From contig MZZL01000110.1 of assembly GCA_002749535.1 (NCBI GenBank), positions 18,485 to 82,484 on the forward strand: a stretch of 64,000 bases of DNA, given 5' to 3'. The position numbers and the translations under genes are program-made. Below, in pieces: positions 32,461-43,281 of this stretch (positions are counted from its first letter, which is position 1; every line of letters starts with the position of its first letter). This DNA comes from Apophysomyces variabilis. Its lineage: Eukaryota; Mucoromycota; Mucoromycetes; Mucorales; Mucoraceae. The notes below the pieces were generated by a model. It saw only the letters and a list, made by a program, of their open reading frames with translations, ran no database searches and was not told the origin of the DNA.

Positions 32461-34356
32461 TTACACTGATATTTTTGCGCCATTGACCACCAAGCGATCA
32501 ACAGCACAGCATACAATATCTATATAACCAGATCCTATCCCATTGGGAGACCTCTTTAGATCGCTAACCTTGCTTGTTTGCTTCTTGTTTGTCTGATCAG
32601 ACACTATCATCGACCGTATCTCACCAGCATGCTTTTCTCCGTCCAAACGGTATACGATCGGGGCAAAATCACTGAAGAGCGTTGCATCATGCAAATAGTA
32701 CCATCGTGGTGATATCTTCCGCTCGCCATAAGATCCGTTCCTGTTATTGCTGACTGCGTTTATCTGTGTAAGAGATATGATAGCAACATCCTCTCCGAAC
32801 ACACCCCCTGTCTTGTCCGTAAGATAGCGTCCTAACTGCGTGATAAAGATGCTTTTGAACCGATGGCATGGCGCGTAAAAGCGAATGGGACACGCAGAAT
32901 CACTACGGTCGTAGCAGTATAATAAGCTAACATGCTCTAATTGAGGACAATGATCTCCCAAGTATGCCAAGACGTGGGATGCATTGAATATCACCGAGGA
33001 TAGTTCTATTTTACGTAGACCATGTCGTATAGTTTGAACTGAATGGATCACTACAAGGCTTTCGCTGACAGAAAGAGATTTTAAACGCGGGCAATGGTCG
33101 AGGATTACACTGATATCAATTGTAGAATGGGTGCAGTTGAGCAATTTTAGGTTTGCTAGATGCGAGCATTGACCAAGCCAATACCAAAGAGGCGTAATAT
33201 CGGGTACAAGTTCGATGATTAATTGAAGGTCAGAAACGCTGGGATGGAGGCTATTCATCATAGCGGAAAAATCGGGTTGAGACAGATCTATCTGCATATC
33301 CAGATGGAAGTAGTCGAGTTGTATATTGTATTCGCGCAATTTGTTAAAGAATGCGGCGCTCGGTCTACAGGCAGCACCAAAACTTTCCACGTGCACTTTC
33401 TTTAGTCTTCTGTAATGCTCCGCAAAGGCTGTATAAGGATCCTCATGGAGAGCTTCCAAGGCGACATAGCCGTCACCGTCATACCAACCAAAGGCCTCTA
33501 AATTAGGATATTTGCGAAGAAAATACACAAAGCATTCTGTTTCCTCAAGGGCAACGTCGCGAAGATTTAGGACCCGCATGCTATTAGCCGTGGGCAGCTG
33601 CGCTAAATCAATGGACCGGTGATCGCCGGGAGACATCGAAATAGTAAGACCGCGCATGTCCAAGTATGAGAGTCGTGTACAAGATGAATGGATAGATTCG
33701 ATATCACCGAGAGTGCAATCGGTTTGAAAATCTCTCTCCCAGATCCGATCATTCAAAGCGAGCTCAAGATGCTCAAGACATTTAAGTTGGACGATCAATG
33801 AGAAAATGCTCTCTGAAGCTTTCACTTGCCATATAAGCTCGGTTTCCAGCTTCACGTGGGTTAGTTGATCGCGCAGGTCATGTAATAACGGCATGGCTAT
33901 CTGCGTCGAATTCAGCGGCGGCAATTTGGATAGCAAGGGCCATCTCTTAGATAGATGCAGATTGCCAAGCGATCTCCAAATTCGTGGATGAAAGTCCAAC
34001 GCTTCGATAAATGGGCACAAGATCAATAATTTCCTCAACTCATCCTTCGTTAGCCCAACAGATCGTTTGGAGGTAGTGCTATTGTATTCGAGTGTCAGTG
34101 ATCTTACGAGCCGTCCCAAATGATTCCTCGGTTGGGGGAACAATGTCGACTGTTGCAGCGTCTCTAGGAACAAAGCGAGGCGGCGCCGTGTTGTTATGGA
34201 TACGTTGCTGTACAAAGCCCGACTGAAAGGGTTTCTCCAACTCTGACAAACCAATGCACAAGACCGACGATCTTTGGCGGTGAGATATTCAGCTATATTG
34301 CTAAGAATCTCGTGCGGTATGAAAGTCATTTGAAATGATGAACAAGGAGATGGCAT
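32461..34356 (-). CDS. F-box/LRR protein
   Basis: Single exon, 631 aa, ATG at 34356. An N-terminal F-box (IPHEILSNIAEYLTAKDRRS then CALVCQSWRNPFSRALY, about residues 12-50) is followed by irregular leucine-rich repeats (LKCLEHLELAL, LSYLDMRGL, MRVLNLRDV, LANLKLLNC, LKSLSVSES) across about 150-500. F-box proteins of this kind bind Skp1 in SCF ubiquitin ligases, and the LRRs pick the substrate, which is unknown. The C-terminal 120 residues match no repeat. A dead partial copy lies 6 kb away at 26437-26945, and a distant relative is at 54596. Confidence 0.88.
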   Translation of the reverse strand: MPSPCSSFQMTFIPHEILSNIAEYLTAKDRRSCALVCQSWRNPFSRALYSNVSITTRRRLALFLETLQQSTLFPQPRNHLGRLVRSLTLEYNSTTSKRSVGLTKDELRKLLILCPFIEALDFHPRIWRSLGNLHLSKRWPLLSKLPPLNSTQIAMPLLHDLRDQLTHVKLETELIWQVKASESIFSLIVQLKCLEHLELALNDRIWERDFQTDCTLGDIESIHSSCTRLSYLDMRGLTISMSPGDHRSIDLAQLPTANSMRVLNLRDVALEETECFVYFLRKYPNLEAFGWYDGDGYVALEALHEDPYTAFAEHYRRLKKVHVESFGAACRPSAAFFNKLREYNIQLDYFHLDMQIDLSQPDFSAMMNSLHPSVSDLQLIIELVPDITPLWYWLGQCSHLANLKLLNCTHSTIDISVILDHCPRLKSLSVSESLVVIHSVQTIRHGLRKIELSSVIFNASHVLAYLGDHCPQLEHVSLLYCYDRSDSACPIRFYAPCHRFKSIFITQLGRYLTDKTGGVFGEDVAIISLTQINAVSNNRNGSYGERKISPRWYYLHDATLFSDFAPIVYRLDGEKHAGEIRSMIVSDQTNKKQTSKVSDLKRSPNGIGSGYIDIVCCAVDRLVVNGAKISV

Positions 34357-35549
34357 TCCGCCCCGTCAGGGAACCATTTAAAACGAACCAAATGGCAGAG
34401 TACTCACTAAGCGTAATTTATTACCGTATGCACTCCTGAAGAATAGTTGCAGCCATGCAATGACGCTCGGCGTTCCTACTCCAGAAAGACCCTGGTAAAA
34501 CACATGCCCGCAATGTTTTATTTGTTTCGTTCTGTTTGCCATTCCGCCACTAATTCTTTTTTTTTGGTCTTGTTCCCTTGGAGTGTTCTACTTGAAGCGT
34601 GTTTCTGCGAGCAGTAATGCTAAACCCCAAACACAAGCTGGAATTCATTGTTTAGAATGCTCCCTATTGAGTCTAAAGCTTGTGTGACATCGGATGGATA
34701 ACCGTTTGAAGCCCATAATCCGACCCATCACCGTTTTTACCTACAACACTCGAAAGCTAAGAACAACTCGGTTAGCATAATATGGATTTAGGAGCATTCG
34801 AATTAACGTCTATAGATAAAGGCGCCAATCCCAGCTATGCTAAACGCCTATTGTGCAGGTTCACTGAAATAGATAAATCATGATACTAACAATCTATCGT
34901 TAGCGAATTGCGCAGATCACATATTGTATGATAGCTTTACATAACAGTCAAATTGGTACATAATTAAACACCGGCATTCTTTTCTCGTAAGCATGCTAAT
35001 TTGTTAGGCTAAAGCTATAAGGCCCGTATGAACGGTCAAATAAGCAAACATCATAAAATAAAAAAGTACTCTTGCATCACATCTCTCTTCTGCTCGAATT
35101 CTCCTCCGGTTGGAGCAAAATTGACAATCTTGAGCTTTTGCATGGAGTGCAAACGGAAGAGGGTGATGGACGCAAAACGATCCACTGTCTTACAATGCTT
35201 AATTACGTTGATGAACAGGAACAGAGCTAATGTGGAGTATTTTGTTCACTAAGCAGCTAATTATAGTCAGTTCCTTCGATAATCCAGATGTAAAATTTGG
35301 TCTTCCCTTGGGAACCATAGCACAGCCTGCGCGGTGCACCCAAACACACAGTAAACCAGACTATTTTATTTCCTCACAAATCAGTCGTTCATACCAAATA
35401 CATTAGTAAAGCGTGGGTGCCAAGTGTGAAGGGCATTCGCTTTTCACAGGCTTCGGCACGTCAGCGGCTAAATTTAAGGTCCGGAAGCATAAGAGAAACG
35501 CGCGAAGTAACAAAACTTTCAACAAACGAATATGAGGAAGTGATATGCA
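34357..35549. other. Gene-poor stretch
   Basis: Divergent promoter region of the F-box gene and the MERIT40 gene. On the minus strand a 64-codon frame (about 35240-35045) lacking a useful ATG reads like protein (RFASITLFRLHSMQKLKIVN), but it has no recognised family or splice partners. Confidence 0.4.
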
Positions 35550-36605
35550 ATGAGTAAAGATATTCGGAAGCCCATATTGCGGAGAGCAATACCCCGGAAA
35601 ATCGTACGTTTTCAAATGAGATTCGTTCTGATTTAACTGGCCCATTCTCTTGTATCAGATCTTTTGCGTCGATGTCAACACCGAAATGAATGAAACTTTA
35701 GGAGCCTCTCTCGATGGGGGGATTTACCAAGATCTTTTCCGTTCCAGGTAAACATATGAAGCAAACAATTATACAGATATCAGAAGAAGAACATATAATT
35801 TAAACCCAACATTTAGTTCTAGGATGGAGACAACAACGTTTCTGCTGAAGCGGTATGTCTGCATGAATCGGTGGATCAACCCTAGTGATACGTATGCCAT
35901 CCTTGTTATGGACAAGGAAGCCCATCTGGTACCGTATGATTCAACCTAAATGGTGGATTGTTTCTTATGCATGCCCTTCCTTTTTTTTTGCCAGAGTTGT
36001 CCATGGACAGATAGCATGACAGTCATTGAACAGACAGTAGATCGTTTGAACGCGCATGCTAGTGGAAGAACATTTAGTAAGATTTGACCACAGTAGCTGG
36101 AGTAGTTCTAACCATGTAGATAACAAAAAAAAACAGATACTGAGAGTCTGATGCAAAGAGTTTTTGATCTGATGGACTATAACGCTGCCGATTATTTCAC
36201 GCAGGTCATCGTTATTTATGGGCGGACCAATGTAATACCAGAGCGCGTGAGCAGAAGTTTTTATGATCAATTTCGACAAATGCCTAATTTCACCATGGAT
36301 CTGTTGTTTCTTCATGGGAAGGTTGAGGAAGATGGTTTATGTCAGGTAGATACCCAGAAGATGACAGAGAGAAAAGTACACAGTTTCTAAGTATGGATAT
36401 TTAGGACGTCTATTCGTTTTGGAATTCCCTGGATAACGAATCAGTCAGTGGCTGGTACTATGAATTCAATTGGATGCAAAGAAGCTCGTTTACAAAAGCA
36501 ATGACCCAACTAATAGCACACCCATTACAACGAGGTGCACAGGAAAAAATTACAGCTGCCATAGAAGGCCCGAAGGGCCATGTCATCTATGTCGATGACG
36601 CCTAG
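35550..36605 (+). CDS. BABAM1: BRISC/BRCA1-A complex member 1 homologue (MERIT40)
   Basis: Six short exons: 35550-35603, 35659-35747, 35823-35928 (35817 is an alternative acceptor), 35995-36076, 36137-36345, 36405-36605; 246 or 248 aa. Introns are 55-75 bp with AG acceptors and branch-like TTAAC/CTAAC sites. The protein follows the MERIT40 von Willebrand A-like fold in order: KIIFCVDVNTEMNETLG (first strand with the acidic position), NPSDTYAILVMDKEAHL, SCPWTDSMTVIEQTVDRLNA, TQVIVIYGRTNVIPERV, NFTMDLLFLHGKVEEDG, then FWNSLD and TKAMTQLIAHPLQRGAQEK. MERIT40 is the scaffold that holds the BRCC36 K63-deubiquitinase complexes together, acting in DNA repair and cytoplasmic signalling. All phases agree. 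Start is tentative because exon 1 is only 18 codons. Confidence 0.82.
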
Positions 36606-37378
36606 GAAAAAACTGTGCGCTTGTTTTTCTATTTACAAAAACGGAACCGTAGCATCTCTGGAGGGCACTCATGCTTTGAAAAGTTCCATAGACATGGCAC
36701 ACAGCGTGTTAATACGAAACCATCGCAGCAGAACATTAATATTGCTGTATACCAAATTAACTACAAGGCGACTACACGGCGAATATATATATTTATGTAC
36801 AGTGTCGTTGATGTGATAATCTACATAAAGAAGTTTAAGTGCCTGGTTTACAGTACAGGAAGTGTAAGCGATTACTAATACATTATAAATTCCTTTGCTT
36901 CTCAGTGCGAGCTCGGTCTTTTCCTATATACGGAATCTGTTTGTAATAGTATAAACAATTGATCCACTAGATGATAAGATGTTCTTTTAAAACAACACCG
37001 CATAACCTCATCATGCCAGGCGTACATTATCAGCTTAAATTAGCAATGTCCTGCACGATTTCAGTAACTGAGCCTACCGTAACATCATCCTTGACACGTG
37101 CCGAAATCATATCTTAATTGTTAATATGCTTCTCTGTTACACACTGCTAGCACCTCTTATTCGATCCAACATTGATATGGTATCTTTGCTTCGGAAGCCC
37201 TTTCCCCGCTATTGTTCGGACTTTTCGTTCTGATTTATCATGTAATATCTTCAAGATCTTTAAAGTATTATGTGCATTAACACAGAATCCCGTCGCATCA
37301 GTGAATCTGAAGAGTATATATAAGAGTGCTGTTATTTCCAACCTCATAGTCATAAAAAAAAATAACAAGCGTTATCCG
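36606..37378. other. Intergenic; promoter of secreted-protein gene
   Basis: No gene. TATA box TATATATAA at 37315-37323, 56 bp before the ATG at 37379. Confidence 0.5.
37315..37323 (+). promoter_or_regulatory. TATA box of small secreted-protein gene
   Basis: TATATATAA. The open frame continues upstream to 37172 across this box, so the true start is the ATG at 37379 that begins the signal peptide. Confidence 0.65.
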
Positions 37379-37867
37379 ATGAAGTTACTCTCTACTTTGC
37401 TCCTTGCTTCTGCCTCTCTGCTCGGTGCCGTATCAGCGGAACAATATCGCGCTGTTCTCCATTTCACGTCCGGGACATACCTGGACAAGGCTCGTCTTAT
37501 TGTACAAATGCCTGGACATAAGAATCAAGCATACAACGTCACTTTCTGGGATGTCCGTGGCTCACCGAATATGGAGCTGGCACGTAAGATGTCCTATGGT
37601 ACACTTGAAGTCAACGACCTCGAACTGTTGGACGGCGCTAATGCTTCGACGGATGGAGAAGATGATAAGAAGACCCTAAAGATCACTTTCAAGGACCGAG
37701 AGCTTGATGCTACATTTACTGGCAAGAGCGTAGCGGGAACATCGACCCTGGAGTGGATGTCTTATGGAGCTGTTGACAGAATCAAGACAACGAAGGCCGC
37801 CAAACCCACAAACACTGTGACGAGCGCAAGAGACCCGGACGAAGTAGTATTCCCCAAGCGCGGGTGA
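37379..37867 (+). CDS. Small secreted protein, unknown
   Basis: Single exon, 162 aa. A clear signal peptide (MKLLSTLLLASASLLGAVSA) with a cleavage site after the AxA-like end. The mature part of about 142 residues has two to three N-glycosylation sequons (NVT, NAS), no cysteine, and alternating beta-type segments (YRAVLHFTSGTYLDKARLIV, TLKITFKDRELDATFTG). No family is recognised. AATAAA at 37913-37918 is the likely poly(A) signal. The TATA box and signal peptide together make it a convincing gene. Confidence 0.8.
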   Translation: MKLLSTLLLASASLLGAVSAEQYRAVLHFTSGTYLDKARLIVQMPGHKNQAYNVTFWDVRGSPNMELARKMSYGTLEVNDLELLDGANASTDGEDDKKTLKITFKDRELDATFTGKSVAGTSTLEWMSYGAVDRIKTTKAAKPTNTVTSARDPDEVVFPKRG

Positions 37868-38119
37868 ATGTCAATGATTGGATCGCCCATCTATACTGTT
37901 TTCAATAGTCTGAATAAAGCTTTTTTTAAAAAGCGTTAGAGCTTCTTTTCGATTACGAATATTCTTCTTTATATTTCCTGTTAAAAAAAACTTCAAAATG
38001 TCAATGAATAGAAATATAGAGTTATGACAAACGATCATCAATCAAAGGATAGTGACACTCAAATACAAAAGAGTAATGTACATAAGCAGATTGCCTTTTA
38101 GAGCCATATCAGATGCTTC

Positions 38120-38438
38120 TCATATGCACTGTACAAGGGAGTCGATCACTTCCCGTGAAACTGCTATAATATAGTTAAGGTCTTCCCTGACGTGTCGCCT
38201 ATTCAATTGATCCTTAATGAAAGCAAAGGCAGTGTAACTAGCCAGCCGACGGTGAACTTTTTGCGGTCTTTACGTAGTTCCATGTATTACATTGAACAAG
38301 GAAGAAGCGGTTTAACGAGACAATGAATATTCTACATGACGTATGGGTCAGAATTTTTTGAAGCAGCCGCCTATGGTACTGATTAAATTATGCAATATAG
38401 AACTACATTGTAGCACCTTCCTGTTGCTCGTTCGACAT
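38120..38438 (-). CDS. Possible small two-exon gene, 59 aa
   Basis: Exons on the minus strand 38438-38407 and 38267-38120; the ATG is in AAAATG context. The intron (GTAGTT..AAG) is weak but the phases agree. The product begins MSNEQQEGAT and continues KVHRRLASYTAFAFIKDQLN, RRHVREDLNYIIAVSREVID, SLVQCI: helical and amphipathic. Exon 2 looks strongly protein-like, while the join is doubtful. No family recognised; it may be a fragment of a lost gene. Confidence 0.3.
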
Positions 38439-41400
38439 TTTGCGTCTTATCTAGAAGTATGGTAGTTTTGGACAATTGCGATCGAGAGGCACAATATCTA
38501 AAAAAGTTTAATGGTGATATTTCTATTGATGACCGCCAAAGGGTTTCCTGTGCTAAAGTTGGAATGTCATCAACAATCTATGGCCGGAGTATCCTACATT
38601 CTGTACGTTTTTCTTTTTTACGGGTGCAATGAGTCGATATGCACAAATTATATTGCAGCCATAGAAAGTGAACGAATGACATGACGTTTGATGCGCACGT
38701 TCTAGGTTCCACTTTCTGAACTGTGACAAGATCTACAGTGTTTCTTTTTCGACACCGACATTAAGTAGTAGGATGCATGAAGCCTGCAGACGCTACTCAA
38801 CAACTTTTCTTTTGTTGTTAAGCTATCGCGCATTTACAGTAATACAAAACTTTGCGCTTTTCCAGGAGTACAGAGGTTGTATGCGGTCAAACATGGAATG
38901 GACATGCAGGCGTATTCCGTTCACCATTCCTTTTATGGTCAAAAAAACTTAATGAAACTGGACGGAGTTTAACTATATCTGAGGGCCTGGCGATCGACCT
39001 TATCATTTCACGTGTGACAGCGACCAGGCCTTATCTCAGCTGCCTGTCGGTGTTCGCATCTTGCTTTACCTGGTTAGGCAAACTCGCTTACTTTTTAACC
39101 TCATACAACTTGCATTCTTCCCTTTCATATTCTCCGTCGCAAGCCCGACAATGCTTTATTTTATCGAAAGTTGCTATCAATAACCGAATTAGTGAAACTA
39201 TCGATTAGAATTCCAGAAGAAAAACGATCGATATGTCGTCACAGGATGCTGAAGCCGTTGTACAACGGAGACAAAGTTCTCAAATGGTCAGTTCTTTAAA
39301 AAAAGATTTTTATCAGCACATCGAACCAATACGTCACTTTCAAGCATGCTCTTGCATGGTACCAGTTCCGTTGAGGCTGCTTTGACACAAAGATACAAAG
39401 GAGAAGCCAATTTACTGTCGGTTTGTTTAATTGAAATAGCTCGACCGGTTCAAAACACTTGAAATAAAATCCAAGTGTGCGAGGCAAATGTAAGCCAAAA
39501 TTCCGGTTTGGTCTATGGACGGGATAAGAAGTTTTCCTTTTGGTAGGCTTGAGCTCACCGACCTGAAAGACCCTCACAATCTCAGCACTCTGGTAGCTGA
39601 TACTAGTAACAGAAAGGAATTTAGCTTCGGTGTCAGTTAAACAAACATGGTCAAACTAGGAGAGTTTGTCCATGATAAACCATGGGTTGGCGGTGGCATC
39701 ACTAATAGAATTGATTGCCAACGTCAATATTTCTGATACCGTCTTAGACACGGACAAAGAGAATGGAATACAAAACAGTGGAATCGACGAGGCACACAAG
39801 AAGAGAGCAGCGCCAAGATATAGATCTTTGCGTATTCTGCTCCATAGGATAGTAGTGGATAACATGCTCCATGGGTTTATAACAGTTGCAATATGCTTAT
39901 TGGATGGTGTTAAACTGATCTACAAGTGTCTTTGCCATTTCTACTCCATCCTTTAAAGAATACTAAAGGAAAGACACCGGCCGGCATAGATTTAGGGAAT
40001 TAAAATGAGCAATCTTGCATTGTGAGCAATTTTGAACTTCTTCCGGTTCGAACATGCCGAAATAGCATGTTCTCTCTACCTCAATCTGTCTAACAGTAGT
40101 TATACTATTTGATATCTTTCATTATAGATAGCTGAATATCCAACTGTATCTTGTTTCTCTTATCCTGAGCGAGTCCAGTGAGACACAGGACAAGACAATA
40201 CCAAAATCATTGTCATAAGACGTATGTATGAAGGAATAACTGTCTTTGCCATAGTTTTGTTTTCTAAATTGGGCAATATCTATCAGACTTCCATGCCGGA
40301 GACAGACACCCAGGGTTTTCTAAATATGATCAGTTGCTGACATCAAGGTAATCCTTCCTGATCAAACTGTTTCGAATGCTGATATGAAAATCAACGTCGA
40401 TGCATATGTTTGGCTACTGCAAACTTGCTGTTTGCTTCACCCTTATATCACTCTTTCCCGAATATAATGTCACGGCTATCCTAGCCAACACCTATTACTA
40501 CTGAGATATTGTATTGAATGTATTAGTGGTCACTATACCAAGAAGAATGATCTACCGCAGCTGTAACTAGTGTTGCTGCGAAGAGCAATGTCAACCAAAG
40601 AGATGAGATGCGTAATTTTCTAGTACCATGAGCGCTAGTAAATTAACGTAGAATCAGAGTAGAATACAGTTAACGATCCAGAATTAAAACGCCATTGCAA
40701 TACGGATAAAGGTAGAAATACAAGTATTCTTTGATCATTTCTTTTCTTGGCAAGCAGCAAACGCATTTTACGTCTTGCGGAAGGCTCTCTTGAATGAGCA
40801 GCCTGTTTCTGGAGATAGATATGGAAATCAGATTGATTTTCTTTTTACATAGGATAACATTGATGAGGCAGTCTACAAACAGTACCATCTGTAGTCACCG
40901 ACGTAACAATGCTAATTAGTTTTTAATCCAGTAAATTTGTGAGCATCATCTGTTTATGCTTGTCCTTCATGAATCGCTACCCATATGATCCCCACTGGGG
41001 TAGCTCTAATACAGCTTAATGGACTTTCAAACGTTATCAATCTTTGACAATGAGATTTTACTTACTTTATTTCTTTTTAATATCACATTGCAACGTTTCT
41101 GCTTTTACAAAATGTAGCAGCAACCCTATCGTTACTTAATTCGTGCGAGTTATCCTTCCCTATAATATCTCCAGCTGAAAAAGCGGACAGCTGATGTGCA
41201 AAGTAGAAACGCCTACCAAATCAAAATAACTCGCTGGTGATCACGCGAATTAAAATAAGTTAGCAAACGGGTGGGTGACGATTGATAATCCAGATAGCCA
41301 AACCCAATGCTTGGTTGGACAGAAATCTATGATAATGGATGCTGATGTACTGCTAAACAATGAACATGGCTACTGCACACGAATTTGGACGCCTCTTAAC

Positions 41401-42412
41401 CATAATCGCCCTTGTTATGAAAAGAAAACATTCGCATAATTGAACAATAAGAAGATAACAGTCGAAGCTGTTGCGGTGCCTGAAGCTTTTAAGAAGTTTG
41501 TTTTTTTTATTTCCGTCAGGGAACCGTGTGGTGTCCGAGCCAAAATCGCCGTGAGATCAGCTTATCAAGATAGAGTTTATGATTGGATGCGCAACCGACA
41601 GGGGAACGAACGCCAATGGCTAATGCTTACAGGATTAACTTGTAGGTATCGATGGATCATACGGGACGTTCCTTCTTCTGCAATAACAGACAAGTACGCA
41701 GAGACAGGAAGGATGAGTACTAAAATAAGGCGCTGGGGGAATGGGTAATGTCACGAGAGAAAGTTGGGGTCATAATGGATGCCCATCGCCGGTCTCCTTC
41801 AGTTAATGGAATAGAGCATATGAAGATGGCGTGAGAAAGGCAAACGTAAAAAGAATACAATTTCGACGACCCTGAAAATTTTTTTACAGTTTTACGCCTG
41901 GATAGCAAAGTGTATGAGTCCACTAACTAAATGAAGATCAAGGCAAGACGAAAGAAACAAGAGGCAAAGTAATGAAGATTCAATTCTCTTTCTTTCATTC
42001 AGCCCATGGATGCAGAAAGGGAAAGGGGCAAACGATGCAACGAAAACGATCCGGTTGGATCCCGCTCTGGGTTTAGTCTGCTGAGTTGTTCCTCGCTGGC
42101 CCCCCGATCGCTTCCGTACGGCATGAGAAAAAGGTTTCTTTCTCTTTTCTGTTGCGTCATGGCACTTGCAGCAAGAATGCAATGATGGTATGGACGATGC
42201 CTCAAAAGGGTCAGAAAGGCAAGTTTGACTGTGGAGCGGGATGCAAAGAGGAGCGATTATTATTTTGGCTGACAGAGATCCGACTGCTCCACCTGTTGGT
42301 TTTCACATGTCGCTTGAACAATTCATCCATAAAATAAGGCCCCGATCTTCGTCCCGATCTCTCTTTTCTCTCTCTCTAATCTTTCTTTTCTGTGGCTCTC
42401 CGTTTTATATAG
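38439..42412. other. Long gene-poor region with fragments
   Basis: About 4 kb. An exon-like piece at 38459-38602 (plus strand, 48 codons from ATG, ends at a GTACGT donor) has no partner that keeps the frame open. A 118-codon frame at 38852-39208, a 50-codon ATG frame at 39233, a frame at 39666-39956 and one at 41440-41748 have no recognised domains. I see no intact gene, tRNA or repeat array. Confidence 0.4.
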
Positions 42413-42925
42413 ATGAATACAACATTAGTATCAAAGGGGTTTCCTCGTTCTCAGACAGATACTGTGTTGGATGTGTTACTACCGCGTTACTATGAATACG
42501 ATCTGAACACATTCCGAGAATCAACAAGGACAGCAGTAGATGATCCCGAACTATGTATGAACGACGATTATGATGCCATGTATACAGAAGCCCTTCTCCA
42601 TTCAGAATTCATGCAATGGATTGATAGCGATAAATCAGACGTACATACTGGCTTTTCATCCTCATCCTCATCCTCCACATCGACCTCGTCTTTGTCTTCG
42701 TCCTCATGTTCTACTACTCCTTCCTCAGCCTCTTCTCTTGATCGACTCCGTATGGTGCTTGCTCATTTTAGCCAAACGCTTACTTTACCACCTCCGCCCT
42801 CCACTGTTACAACGACAACAGCAACCACCTCTTCCTTCCGTTCGCCACCCTCTGCTCATACCACCCCTTCACCGCATATCCATGTCCCCATTTATCGAGA
42901 CGTCAAGGGAAAGAAAAAGGCTTGA
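42413..42925 (+). CDS. Ser/Thr-rich hypothetical protein, 170 aa
   Basis: Single exon, ATG at 42413 just after a TATA-like TTTTATATAG and a pyrimidine-rich leader. The N-terminal 75 residues are acidic and ordinary (DVLLPRYYEYDLNTFRESTR, then LCMNDDYDAMYTEALLHSEF). Residues 80-110 are a Ser run coded by TCN repeats; then a short helix (LDRLRMVLAHFSQTL), a Thr/Pro-rich stretch and a basic end (KGKKKA). No family recognised. Confidence 0.6.
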   Translation: MNTTLVSKGFPRSQTDTVLDVLLPRYYEYDLNTFRESTRTAVDDPELCMNDDYDAMYTEALLHSEFMQWIDSDKSDVHTGFSSSSSSSTSTSSLSSSSCSTTPSSASSLDRLRMVLAHFSQTLTLPPPPSTVTTTTATTSSFRSPPSAHTTPSPHIHVPIYRDVKGKKKA

Positions 42926-43281
42926 TCTGTTTCGACTCTCTTGTATCTATTTCCCATTATATTTAATTCTTTTGCAGAAAGACAAAAAAAGATAAAAACA
43001 ATGGTTGATCCATTTGATTCCTGTTAATGTTTGTTCTTTTTATTGAAGCGGCAAGGGGTGCGGGTTTGGATCAGGTCAATTCCACTGGCCAACCATTCCA
43101 GCCGGCGTTTTGTTGATCCGGAAATCTGGGTAAAAATGAAAGCAAAAGCATTTGTCGGTTTTCCCGGACAATTAAAAATAATAAGGAGATAGAACTTTTG
43201 TTTATGCTGTGTTTTTTTTTTTTTACTTGAGAAGGAATAAGTTAAAAAGAGTCAGTTTGCCGAACGTGGACCATGTTTTCG
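42926..43281. other. Intergenic between convergent genes
   Basis: About 350 bp, T/A-rich; no gene. Confidence 0.5.
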
